From positions 2,625,501 to 2,689,500 of the forward strand of contig NC_064043.1 in the NCBI RefSeq assembly GCF_932526225.1: a stretch of 64,000 nucleotides of DNA, read 5' to 3'. Below, piece after piece: positions 23,601 through 40,182 of this stretch. The position numbers and the translations under genes are program-made. Source of the stretch: Nematostella vectensis (Eukaryota; Cnidaria; Anthozoa; Actiniaria; Edwardsiidae). The notes beneath the pieces are model-generated. The model worked only from the letters and a program-made list of their open reading frames with translations, was not told the DNA's origin and did not search any database. How positions within the stretch are numbered: the stretch's first letter is position 1; the number at the start of each line of letters is the position of its first letter.

Positions 23601-24489
23601 GGGGAGGGGACTTCTGAAATGACATGAATAAAACATAAATAACGATTGGAATAAAATTGTTTATTCATTGGCTATTCTAAAAGCTATGTACAGTTTTAAA
23701 TTATCTCCCCAAACCCTATTAGCAAAACCCACTAAATAGGTATAAAATATTAATAATATCTCATAAGTATGAAAAACACGCAGCTTTTCTTTTGAAAAAA
23801 AAAAATACTCACCAACTTTCATCAGAAAACCTAGTAATATATAATCCCTTTAATAGGTTTCTGCTTCTATTCATGTTGAAATTATTATCATAACAATGCT
23901 AATAACGTATTACATTGCGAAATTCTGTCGATAAAAATATTTGAAGACTACGGGGGCGCTCCTATTAGAAAAGGTGTGCAACGTTTTAACCATTTCATTC
24001 GTGACTTTCTATGTATTTTTAACATGAACAAAGACAAATATTTTTTATTCATTTTATTTAAATAATAAATAAAACAAATAAATAACAAATATTTGCCTTT
24101 GTTCTACTACATTCAACGGTTCACGTGCATTAGAGAAAGTACGACTATAGCGATACTATTGGTGCTGTGTGCAAGGCACCATGGCATAACGCCCCTGCCA
24201 CCAATGCGTGGTATCTGTAAATGCATGTAAATGCCATGTGTACAACTATGGGGCTATCTAGTGACGAATTGCGAATATAATTTCTTGGTGGCATTTAAGC
24301 CTTATATGAAACGGTTTCTAGCCAAATGATAGAAAGGCCATATTTGGACATTCTGTGGCTTATTTGGTCAATCTAGCCATATATGGGACCGTTTCTATGG
24401 GGCAAGTGATAGCGCCACACTTCCGTGACTCATCTATAGTTTGGCGGATCCTTAATGTCCCTCGCAGACTTTCTTGTTCTGTGATACAT
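23601..24489. other. Gene-free sequence, MELK 3' UTR side
   Basis: It probably includes the MELK 3' UTR. Minus-strand AATAAA motifs (TTTATT here) occur near 24040-24060. No other gene is recognised. Confidence 0.5.
24428..24478 (-). repeat. Duplicated copy of the MELK C-terminal coding end
   Basis: On the minus strand, AAGAAAGTCTGCGAGGGAC, ATTAAGGATCCGCCAAACTA and TAG repeat the real end of MELK at 24490-24535 (AAGAAAGTTTGCGAGGGAC, then TTAGGATCCGCCAAACTATAA). It lies just after the stop codon and is not translated in the predicted gene. Confidence 0.85.
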
Positions 24490-31593
<7,104 letters not shown>

Positions 31594-33098
31594 TTTACGG
31601 CGAGGTTTTTGATAGAAGGTCAAACACGAGGATCAAAGTTCTTCTCCCCGGAAGAAAAGACCAACCCAACGTTTCACAAGTCTACTTCTTCAAATTAAAG
31701 CTTTTGTTCCGTTCTCCCCTCCGCTATCGGTCGTTGAACGTTCTGCCCTTTAAATGTGAGTTTAAAAAAGGTGAAGTTTTAACGTAAAATTGGCTAAACA
31801 AGTAAAATATTTGTTCTGCTCGTGACTCTAGCTCGATTTACAGAACTGCGCGGTCGTGTAACGGATTTGAAATTGGCTGATTGACGTGCTATTCGAAAAT
31901 TGACCAATTGTGTTCAAGCTTAGGACAATAAAACACATGAATAGTTTTCAAGTTCTTTCCCAGTCCACCGCCACTTTTTAATGCGATTCTGATAATTATG
32001 CTCCGATAATACTCGCTTTTAAAAATTATGCTAATTGTTTCCAACATTATACTCGTAAAAAAATGGGAAAAACAATGTAAAAAAATTATCTTTAAACCTC
32101 TTCTTTAATTTGGCCTTGAATAAGGCGATATCAATTACCGTAATTAGAGTCCATTATCAGATACGCTGAACACGGCTGCACTTTCTTTAAAGACTGAGGT
32201 CCGAGTACCTATTGGGATATCGGAATGCATATAGCACGAGTTAACCTTTCCTCTCTCGCGAATACCAACAACACATTTGTGTCGTGCAGATTCACATAAT
32301 TTTCTTCGCTCCCTCAACTCCCCCCCCCCCCCCCCCCCCCCACCCCCCCATGACTGTAAATGCAAGTGCAAGCTTTCTTTTTGTTTAAATGTTAATATAT
32401 ATGGGATATATCTATGGGGTTGGTTTTAACATTCTCGGTCTGCAAAATAACAAATAATTCTGAGTATTGTTTTTATGCGAAAAATGTAAAAAATCATGCT
32501 AGTTTTGTGCAATCCTACCAAAAATCACGCTAGCAATGGCGAGGTAGGAACAGGTGGCCATATTGAAAAACTACCCAGAACACCCTGGGAAGCAGGTTGT
32601 TCTCAGAGCGGTATTACTCCGGGCAAACACCCTACCCTTCTTTTCATAAAACTGGAGCTTTTTCACTATGCCTAGTTGTCTTGCTTTTAGGAAAGCAAAA
32701 AGGCAATGCTCGATAGAATTTGTATTTTGACAGAATCTCGTATATCCCTGTTAAGGGAAGCACGCTTTTTTGTCGATGTTGTTGTTATAATTGTTTTTAT
32801 TGTTTAGGGGGGTGGGGGTGGGGCTGAGGAAGAAGGAATGGGTAGGAAAGAAGGGGAACAGAAAGGCTTTAAAAAAACTTGTTTCTAGCACACTGTTGCT
32901 CTTGTGAAACTGCGCAATATGTTGGTGCTTGAGCGCGAGGAAAATAAATTTGAGTCGTGCTAGAAACATATCGATCAGCCTAATTGGCCCTCGGCCGTCA
33001 AGTAAGTGTAGCCCTGATCAATAATGCAAATTAATTACAAGAAAGTCTGATTCTTCAGTATAACTTACACCGTACCCAGGAACCTAGGAAAGCTTTGT
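31594..33098. other. Intergenic region upstream of MELK
   Basis: The MELK promoter probably lies at 31594-31930, where CCAAT-type sites (GATTGACG, GACCAATTGTG) occur. A long poly-C run is at about 32320-32348. No gene is recognised; the short open frames are in low-complexity sequence. Confidence 0.5.
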
Positions 33099-33105
33099 AT
33101 TTCAC
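33099..33105. repeat. Target site duplication, left (ATTTCAC)
   Basis: ATTTCAC directly before the left inverted repeat is repeated at 40176-40182 directly after the right inverted repeat. Depending on where the repeat is cut, this is a 6-bp (TTTCAC) or 7-bp duplication. Confidence 0.75.
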
Positions 33106-33125
33106 CAAGAGAGCATAAGATAAGA

Positions 33126-34092
33126 GAGGGACACTTTGGTATTATCCGCGCGCCATGTCGCGTCCGAATCCGGCTATTTTTAGTAACCACCACCCCACCA
33201 CTGCGCGTGAGGATTTGCTCCTTTTATTTTGTCCTACTCCCCCGCGGGTTGCGTGTTGTTGTTTTGCCAACTCGATAGGAATGAAAAGAGATCATGTAAA
33301 ATAACTTGGGAGAAGAAAACAGGTCTAACTTAAGTTACCAAGATTGGCAAATATACTCACAGAAAGCTAAATTTCTGAATAGTTTGACTGTTTTGTTTGT
33401 CTGAGCGGCGAAGTCAAATTAGAAAGAAAAAACCGACGAGAGATAAAATGGCGGCGATACTGCGTTTGATTCAAATCCCGACACCAGCTTGTATAATAAC
33501 AACATAATAATATAACATATAATAATAACAACATCATAGAAATATATTAATATCTCCCTCTTTATTTCCTCACTTTTACAAAAGCTCAGATACTTCAGCT
33601 TGCTGGCTTTGATCATCACAAAAATGCATTCCCTCGCTACAAGGATAACTTTTATGAAATGTATTTTTCTTGGATTCCTTCTCAATTCACCGAAATATTC
33701 ACAAAAACCAATATTATATCTAATGTCTAACTTACAGATTGCGTTTGGCCATTAGGAAGATAATGAATGTTGAGAAACCAGGAAAAAGCAGCAAAATCGG
33801 TGATTGAAGTCTTGTTTTGGAAATCTTGCAATCCTCAAAGTACTACACCCCCTTAATAAACCGCAAGTGCCTGTATCCTTGATGCTAGAATGAAATTTTC
33901 GATGGTATTTGTGCAAAGAGGGTGTTTTTTCCGGTTTCAAGTCACAAAGCAGCGGCAAACAACAAGATGTAAATGCCAAAGCGCGGGGGTGGGGTGAGTA
34001 AAAATGCTCACGCGCAGTGGTGGCGTGGTGGTTACTAAAAATAGCCGGATTCGGACGCGACATGGCGCGCGGGTAATACCAAAGTGTCCCTC
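33126..34092. mobile_element. 967-bp TIR element inserted in the left TIR
   Basis: It begins GAGGGACACTTTGGTATTA and ends with the reverse complement. The inverted arms stay alike for about 95 bases (through CCATGTCGCGTCCGAATCC and AACCACCACnCCACCACTGC to GCGCGTGAG). The interior is AT-rich without a convincing gene. The right TIR of the outer element is uninterrupted at the matching place, so this is a later insertion. Class unknown. Confidence 0.85.
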
Positions 34093-34227
34093 GGGGGGGA
34101 CCGGGGGGTTTCAGAGAAACTAGTGGGAGGCGTGGATCGCCCCTCCGGGCCTCCCAGCCTCGTCTCCCGTCTTAGGCCTGGGAGGCGCGAATCGCCCCTC
34201 CGGGCCTCCCAGCCCCGTCTCTATATA

Positions 34228-35083
34228 TTACTATAGCGCATTTTTGGTCAGGGCAACCCCGGTTTCGGCTACCAGCCCGGTCCCCATGGACTACTCGGAG
34301 GGTTGTGGGAACCCTGTGTAGGCAAAAGATTTTTCGCGTACACAGACTGCTGCGCGGCAGCTGCGAAAACCAAATGTAGGCGCAGCTCCGCTGCTAGATC
34401 TCTCGCCCACGCGAATTTTGCGGGGATGCGGGCGCACCTGCCGGGACGGCAGCCGGAACGGCAGCAGCAGCAGGGCCCCGGCGGGGGCGGGACGCGGGGC
34501 CACAGCGGGAGGTGCCGGGACTGCAGGCACGGGGCGTAGGAGGGGCGGGGCGCGGAGCCACGGCGGGGTGGGCGCGCTGCCGCGCAGCCGCGGGGCGCAG
34601 GCGCGGCGGAGCTGCAGTGGGGCGCCGGCGCAGCCGTCGTGCAGTGCACAGCACAGCTGCAGCGGGGGCAGGGCGTGGGGGTAGGAGGGGGCGGGCGCGG
34701 GGACGCGGGGCCACGGCGAGGGTGCCGGGGCGGCAGGCGCGGGGGTGGAAGGGGGTTGGGGCAGCCGGGACGGCAGCGGGGCGCAGGCGCAGCTGTCGCG
34801 CAGCAGGGCCGCGGCGGGCGTAGGAAGGGGCGGGTCGCGGGGCGTAGGCGCAGCTGTCGTGCCCGCCGTTCCGGCTGCTGCAGCCGACACGCGGGGCGTA
34901 GGAGGGCGCGCTGCCGCGCAGTGGCGGGTCGCGGGGTGGGTCGCCCACAGCTGCCGCGCAGCAGTCTGTGTACGCGAAAAATCTTCTGCCTACACAGGGT
35001 TCCCACAACCCTCCGAGTAGTCCATGGGGACCGGGCTGGTAGCCGAAACTGGGGTTGCCCTGACCAAAAATGCGCTATAGTAA
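34228..35083. mobile_element. GC-rich foldback unit A inside the virus-like element
   Basis: Ends TTACTATAGCGCATTTTTGG and its reverse complement, with about 130-base arms (TACCAGCCCGGTCCCCATGG, GTAGGCAAAAGATTTTTCGC, ACAGACTGCTGCGCGGCAGC). The interior is extremely GC-rich with many degenerate GCGGGGCGTAGG/GGCGCAGCTG subrepeats. Long open frames on both strands (Arg/Pro/Ala- or Gly-rich) are composition artefacts, not genes. Confidence 0.8.
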
Positions 35084-35190
35084 GGAAGGAATAGACGCGG
35101 TAATCCAGGAGAACACAGAACGAGTCCAAGAGCTGCAAGGGGCGGTAGCCACAGACAGGGAGACCATCGACGACCCTAACACGCCAGAGA
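35084..35190 (+). pseudogene. Duplicated fragment of the first cargo gene
   Basis: It is nearly identical to 36149-36245 (from AGACGCGGTAATCCAGGAGA to CCTAACACGCCAGAGAG). A short internal piece of the cargo gene at 35947-36668 was therefore copied to a place between foldback units A and B. It has no start and runs into unrelated sequence. Confidence 0.85.
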
Positions 35191-35349
35191 GGCATTCTCC
35201 AGGAGAAGGTGGGCTGCCACGGCCTCTTTGGTCCGCAGGCCCATGGTCTGGAACGTTGCTTGTACTGCCATCGCGGTAGCTCTACTTCCTAGGACAGCTC
35301 TCCGGTTGCTCCGTATACCTAGGGCTACCAACTCTCTAATTCGAAGTTT
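35191..35349. other. Unassigned unique segment of the element
   Basis: Moderate GC, not repeated elsewhere in the window. Its minus strand is open and would encode a basic Ala/Leu-rich stretch (LRIRELVALGIRSN, AVQATFQTMGLRTKEA), possibly a remnant of another cargo gene. I do not recognise it. Confidence 0.4.
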
Positions 35350-35946
35350 TGGGCGACCCGCCCCGCGACCCGCCACTGCGCGGCAGCGCGCCCTCCTACG
35401 CCCCGCGTGTCGGCACGACAGCTGCAGCAGCCGGAACGGCGGGCACGACAGCTGCGCCTACGCCCCGCGACCCGCCCCTTCCTACGCCCGCCGCGGCCCT
35501 GCTGCGCGACAGCTGCGCCTGCGCCCCGCTGCCGTCCCGGCTTCCCCAACCCCCGCCGCGCCTGCGCCCCGCAGCTGCGCGGCAGCGCGCCCACCCCGCC
35601 GTGGCTCCGCGCCCCGCCCCTCCTACGCCCCGTGCCTGCCGTCCCGGCACCTCCCGCTGTGGCCCCGCGTCCCGCCCCCCGCCGAGGCCCTGCCGAGGCC
35701 CTGCTGCTGCTGCCGTTCCGGCTGCCGTCCCGGCAGGCGCGCCCGCGTCCCCGCAAAATTCGCGTGGGTGAGAGATCTAGCAGCGGAGCTGCGCCTACAT
35801 TTGGTTTTCGCAGCTGCCGCGCAGCAGTCTGTGTACGCGAAAAATCTTTTGCCTACACAGGGTTCCCACAACCCTCCGAGTAGTCCATGGGGACCGGGCT
35901 GGTAGCCGAAACCGGGGTTGCCCTGACCAAAAATGCGCTATAGTAA
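35350..35946. mobile_element. GC-rich foldback unit B, truncated and inverted
   Basis: The reverse complement of most of unit A (34228 to about 34935), with small insertions and deletions. It keeps the outer CTATAG end at 35938-35943 but lacks the other terminal arm. It interrupts the cargo gene whose open frame resumes at 35947. Confidence 0.8.
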
Positions 35947-36668
35947 GGAAGCAATACCAAGACCTTGACGAGAATCTGTTACGGTTCCAGTTAAGCCGGA
36001 AGGGGAAGACGGAAATACGGGCTCACAACTACGGCAAAGGAGGAGGTTGGAGCAAACCATACCCGCTGTTCAACAAGGATGGGAGCATCCAACAGTACGT
36101 TAAAAATCTGAAAGGCTTCAAGCTGGCGATGGGGCCCGTGGCAGAGGTAGACGCGGTAATCCAGGAGAACACAGAACGAGTCCAAGAGCTGCAAGGGGCG
36201 GTAGCCACAGACAGGGAGACCATCGACGACCCTAACACGCCAGAGAGTCGCCGTCAAGAGGCCCGTGAGCGCAACGAGGAGAGGCTGTCCGAGATCGACG
36301 AACTAGAACGCGAAAACCGAGAGCTCGAGAACCAAAAGCCGCTAAGGGAGCGCATCAAAGCCATCTTCAAAAAGTACGGCTTCACCGCCACCGCTATCGG
36401 GTTGGCCGTAGCGACGACGATCGCGGCTATTGTGACGTCGCTCGGCAAGTCGCTCTCCTCCGTGGCCAGAGGGGTCGGTAACGGGCTTAAGGCCATCGGG
36501 AAAAAGCTAGGCGAGCTTCTCCCCGGGCTAGAAGGCAGCATCGCGAACTTCGTGTTTAAGGCCGCAGGAGAAGCGGTGAAATTCCTTGGCGAAAACGCGT
36601 GGCTGCTCATTCTAGCCGTAGCCGCGTTCTTGGTTCGTCAAATGCAAAGCAGTCATCGGAACAAGTAA
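35947..36668 (+). pseudogene. Cargo gene 1: coiled coil plus C-terminal hydrophobic protein, 5' part lost
   Basis: An open frame of about 240 codons continues out of foldback unit B with no native start, so the N-terminus was removed or displaced by that insertion. The remaining protein has a basic Gly-rich region (NYGKGGGWSKPY), an acidic, charged coiled-coil-like stretch (EARERNEERLSEIDELEREN), then LRERIKAIFKKYGFTATAIG and an Ala/Gly/Ile-rich, amphipathic or membrane-inserting C-terminus. The same C-terminal pattern occurs in uncharacterised proteins of cnidarian genomes, to my recollection. A virion membrane-active role is only a guess. Its 3' end overlaps the convergent gene 2 by about 16 bases. 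The only ATG in the remaining open part is at 36129. Confidence 0.6.
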
Positions 36669-38149
36669 TACGCCGCGGCCACCGCGAGTGCCGTCAACCC
36701 CGCCTTGAGGGCGGTGTGGTCACTCTTTTCGCCCGACGTGCTATGCGCAGCTGCAGCCGGAACGGCACCGGCGCCGCCCCGGTCCGGGGCAGCCGCGCCC
36801 TCCGCGTGCACTTTCGCAGGGGCGCTTTGCCGCCGGGGCGGCACGTGGTCAGTCGCGTGTTGCACCCTAGAATGCCCACCGGCCATGTTATGAGCACCGA
36901 CTGGCTTTGCCTCGGTGTTGATCGCGTTTGCGCCGAGCTTCATGGAGTCCGTGGCTTTCTGCAGCTTATTGTTGTAGCCCACGACGCTTTGCGTGTTTAT
37001 CACCAGATCGCTCGGCATCAGCCACACTCCTGGTGCAACCGCAAGACTCAGTCTCAGCTTGGCCTCCTGCACGGCTAACTGGTACCTTTGCACGCTTTGA
37101 GCGATGTCGTTTTCTATGATCGCGTCTTCGAGCAGTTCCGTGAACTCCGCCTGCGCCTCCATGGCCGGCCTACCGGCCCCTGCGATGGAGGAACGAACGT
37201 TTACCTGCGCGCCAAGCACTGTGTAGACGAACGCCTCGACCGAGCGGTCGAGTCTCCCTAGCCCTGCTTTTGTCAGCCCCTCGCCTTTGGGAGGCGCAAA
37301 CCAGCTATATTGCACGCCCCCGTGGTCGTCGTTGCGTATGAAACCCACCTGCTTCCCACTATTGTACGTCCCACCTTCGTCGCTAAACAGATTGAGGTGG
37401 CTCGGGTACTCGTCCGCCGCCGTGTGGTAGCCACGGATCACGTGCACGTTGCGATACCCCTCCCCCGGGTAGAACACAAACACATCGCCTAGCCCGTGGT
37501 TTCCATCGGAAGTCCGGCTTACGCGGCAAACCGAACTCTATGCACAGACGCTCGAAAGCGGCCTTCTTGTAGGGGTTACCTTTTTGCGTGAACGGGCTTT
37601 CGCCAGGCAGGGGGACGCCGAGCTCGTAGAGTATCCTCCGGGTGGTAAAGTAGACGTGAAACCTTAGAAATCCCCTGATGACAGAGGGGAGCGTGGCGAA
37701 AGTGGGTCAGTTAGGGACACCCCGCATCCGGCGGTTGCGCACCAGACCGCAAAGTTGAGTTGCTGTGGCCAGTACCCATAGGAAGGCTCCGATAGCCACC
37801 GGCGAGACTCCTTGGCGGACTTGTGCGTGACTACTGTCTCTTTGAATATGTCTCGGACCCTAGTCGTGAATGATTTGTCCTCAGCCACGTGTATCTCCAG
37901 CTGCGTGAGTAGTGGGGTGATGTCTGAGGCCGTGCTCTCCACGGGGGTCGCGGGCACGGCGTAGAGCAGCTTTTGCGCGAGGGTCAGAGACCTAGGGAAA
38001 CCCAGGAAAACCGGTTTTTTGACTTGTTCGGCTATAGCGTGTTTGATATGTTCGGCTATAGAGGCTCCCGCCGCAACTGCCGCCTTCTTCGTCTCCTCCG
38101 CCTTCCTTCGGGGGACCTCGTTCAGCATCTGCCAGCCTTCCCAATCCAT
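36653..38149 (-). pseudogene. Cargo gene 2: large virus-like protein, two frameshifts
   Basis: One gene of about 500 codons on the minus strand, read in three frames. The first part (38149 down to about 37690) starts MDWEGWQMLNEVPRRK and contains FLGFPRSLTLAQKLLYAVPA and YGYWPQQLNFAVWCATAGCG. The frame then shifts; the middle (about 37670-37510) contains FHVYFTTRRILYELGVPLPG and RLCIEFGLPRKPDFRW. It shifts again to the third part (37500-36653) with GLGDVFVFYPGEGYRN, SDEGGTYN, GLTKAGLGRLDRSVEAFVYT and a C-terminal AALTVAAA-type hydrophobic end. The parts keep family-like order, so the breaks are decay, not separate genes. Similar uncharacterised proteins accompany gene 3 and gene 4 homologues in cnidarian genomes, as I recall. 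Function unknown; a structural role is inferred from context. Confidence 0.65.
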
Positions 38150-38179
38150 GCTCAACCCTATTAAACACGAAGGCGGGCT

Positions 38180-38871
38180 ATGTTCCACACAATGGTGGTC
38201 CTACACGCTGTGTTCACCGGAGGTGAACTGACGCTCTTCTTCGAGCAGCCGATAAGGCGCCCACGCTTTGTGGCGCTCCGGCAGTGCTCGCTGTTTAACA
38301 GCTGGTATAATCTCGAGCGGGAGCAGCAGATAACGACTATAGCCCCCCTCCCGCCCATCGCTTCTCTGCCAGCCGGGCACCACACGGCCGAGTCCATCGT
38401 GGAAACGATCAACCACGCTAAAAGCCAGATTCTGACTGCGATGCTGGATCCCCTCACCGGGAAGATCGTGCTCGTGTCCACAGGCATTGTGTTCCTGAAC
38501 GCCGAGCTTTGCGCACTATTTGGCCTAGAGGCTAAAGACGATCAGATGGGGAGGGGCGGGGCCTCGCACTGCCCTTGGGGGCTCCCCCACTTAAGGTGAC
38601 TTTGCCGAGAATAGAGGCCTTCTACATCTTCTGCGACATCGTAGACCGCTCGCAGTGCCTCGCCTTAGACGAGCCTTCAAACGTTCTCGCTTGCCTAGAA
38701 ACCCGCGGGAGGCCGCACGAGAAAGTCGTCTATGGGCCCGACATCCCCGTTCGCGTCGCAGCGTCTTCCTCTGAGTTTGTCTCGAGTATCCGAATATGGA
38801 TCAGGGATGACCACAGTAGACGGGTGGACTTTAAGGGCAAGCCTGTTCGCCTCGTATTAGAGCTAACCTAG
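38180..38871 (+). pseudogene. Cargo gene 3: putative capsid-associated protein, one frameshift
   Basis: It starts ATG at 38180, 30 bases from the divergent start of gene 2. Frame 1 runs to about 38550 with PRFVALRQCSLFNSWYNLER, GHHTAESIVETINHAKSQIL and KIVLVSTGIVFLNAELCALF. A G-rich tract (GGGGAGGGGCGGGG, near 38549-38562) precedes a one-base shift, after which the second frame continues LKVTLPRIEAFYIFCDIVDR to KPVRLVLELT and TAG at 38869. The SWYN...GHHTAESI...IN...KI pattern resembles the uncharacterised F54H12.2-type proteins found with Polinton-like elements and adinto-like viruses. This is a recognition-level match. The homopolymer-like tract makes a sequencing error possible as well as true decay. 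Confidence 0.6.
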
Positions 38872-38887
38872 GCCCGACATAACAGGC

Positions 38888-39559
38888 ATGGCGAACAGCG
38901 ACGTTAGCAGCGGTGGCATATACCCCCCGCTTCCCAGCGTCTGCCCCCCGCAAACGGCTACCGCTCCGGCGAGCACCGGCGGCAACGTGCAAAGTTTCCG
39001 ACTCCAGGTAATACGTGACAATCAGGTAGGTCTAGACAATGAGATAACGCATTATCGACAGGTGCGGAAGAAGTATAAGCGCGCCTTCGCCGTTACCCAC
39101 GCTGTGTCTGTGGCATCCGGCATCGCTGCAGGGGCGCTTTCCAGCGCCGGGCTGGGAGTCTCTTAGAGTGGGATAGGGGCTCTGATCGGCGCTCCGCTGG
39201 CAGGGGTCGCTGGGCTGGTCGGTGTCGTGGGCGCGGGCGCGGGGGTGGTTTCTAGGGGTCTTACGAGCACGGTGGCTAAACACGAAGACACGATGGTTTT
39301 AACGGAGAGTAAGAAAAACTCGATCAGCGAGCTGGTCTCTAAGGCTCTGCAAGACGGGCGTATCTCAGACGACGAGTTTCGGCTAATACTTCGGGAACTA
39401 GAGAGATACAACGAGCTCAAGGCCGCTATCAGAGCTCGACATGGCCTCGCCCCGCGCGACGAAAAAAGCGGGAAAGGGCCCTCCCCGAAGGCACGCGAAA
39501 AGGCGAAAAAAAGAGCGCGAAAAATTCGCGAGGAGTTCGGGAGCGAGGTGTTCGAGTAG
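38888..39559 (+). pseudogene. Cargo gene 4: membrane-segment protein, one in-frame stop
   Basis: The ATG is 17 bases after the gene 3 stop. The N-terminal part holds a Pro-rich leader, then VQSFRLQVIRDNQVGLDNEI, a basic EITHYRQVRKKYKRAF stretch and a small-residue hydrophobic segment. A TAG at 39164-39166 interrupts the frame; reading continues in the same frame through another Gly/Ala/Val hydrophobic stretch, TVAKHEDTMVLTESKKNSIS, LVSKALQDGRISDDEF and a Lys-rich tail to 39559. A Ser-rich context and the continued family-like sequence after the TAG mark it as a nonsense mutation, not two genes. I recall similar proteins as multi-copy uncharacterised genes in anthozoans. Function unknown. Confidence 0.65.
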
Positions 39560-39734
39560 AACTCAGGTTTAAACTCCACGCCAGCGGATTTGAGTTTACG
39601 GCCGAAAAACGGTTATTCCGCACCCCGTAGGTCGGCGGCCCTCCTCGTTTTCGCGGCCCCATCGATATTTGCCCAAAAAGTCGTGTACGCGCAAGTCCTC
39701 GGGCTTGCACGCGCCCGGCCTACACCCCTAATTA

Positions 39735-40016
39735 TTCATTTACGCAGCCCTAATTAGTTATTCATGCCCGCGAAACACCTGCAGCCCTAATTGATTATTC
39801 ATGTACGCGAAATCTATTTGGCCTACATTAGCTTCTGCCGATTTTTTATGTACGCGAAATCGTTTTGGCCTACATTAGCTTTTGCCGATTGTTTATGTAC
39901 GTGAAATCGCTTTGGCCTACATTAGCAATCGCCAAAAGCTTATGTACGTGAAATCGATTCGGCCTACATTAGCAATCGCCGATTGTTTATGTACGTGAAA
40001 CATTATACGCTTGATA
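39735..40016. repeat. Subterminal ~54-bp tandem repeat of the virus-like element
   Basis: About five degenerate units with TTTATGTACG[CT]GAAATCG, TTTGGCCTACATTAGC and a CGCCGATTG segment, ending just inside the right TIR. An AT-richer first part repeats GCCCTAATT[AG]TTATTCATG. No equivalent is visible at the left end, which has been replaced by foldback units. The same TGTACGCGAAA wording appears in the arms of units A and B (GTGTACGCGAAAAATC). Confidence 0.8.
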
Positions 40017-40175
40017 TATAGAGACGGGGCTGGGAGGCCCGGAGGGGCGATTCGCGCCTCCCAGGCCTAAGACGGGAGACGGGGCTGGGAGGCCCGGAGG
40101 GGCGATCCACGCCTCCCACTAGTTTCTCTGAAACCCCCCAGTCCCCCCCTCCCTCTCTTATCTTATGCTCTCTTG

Positions 40176-40182
40176 ATTTCAC
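40176..40182. repeat. Target site duplication, right (ATTTCAC)
   Basis: Partner of 33099-33105. Confidence 0.75.

Larger units (their letters stand above)
33106..40175. mobile_element. Virus-like element with terminal inverted repeats
   Basis: A GC-rich block in AT-rich host DNA. Inverted ends: CAAGAGAGCATAAGATAAGA at the left, its reverse complement at the right, then TTTCAGAGAAACTAGTGGG and two copies of a CCCTCCGGGCCTCCCAGCC segment, in all about 160 bases, ending at ATATAGAGACGG inside. The left repeat is split by an insertion at 33126-34092. ATTTCAC flanks both ends. Inside are four decayed genes in compact, partly overlapping order (35947-39559) that resemble gene sets seen in cnidarian genomes and in Polinton/Maverick-like or adintovirus-like elements; this link is by recognition and unverified. 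No DNA polymerase, integrase, protease or packaging ATPase is visible. Without the insertion it is about 6.1 kb, shorter than a full Polinton (15-20 kb). Confidence 0.8.

Noticed and set aside
33752-34063. 103-codon minus-strand frame as a possible transposase remnant
   Set aside because: Most of it lies in the inverted arm of the 967-bp element and shows no family motif.
34269-35905. Long open frames (up to ~300 codons) on both strands in the GC-rich foldback units
   Set aside because: They overlap in nearly all frames, have Arg/Pro/Ala/Gly composition dictated by GC, and lie in inverted non-coding repeats.
36254-37492. Antisense frames over the virus-like cargo genes
   Set aside because: The opposite strand has the conserved-looking proteins; GC-rich sequence opens the antisense frames.
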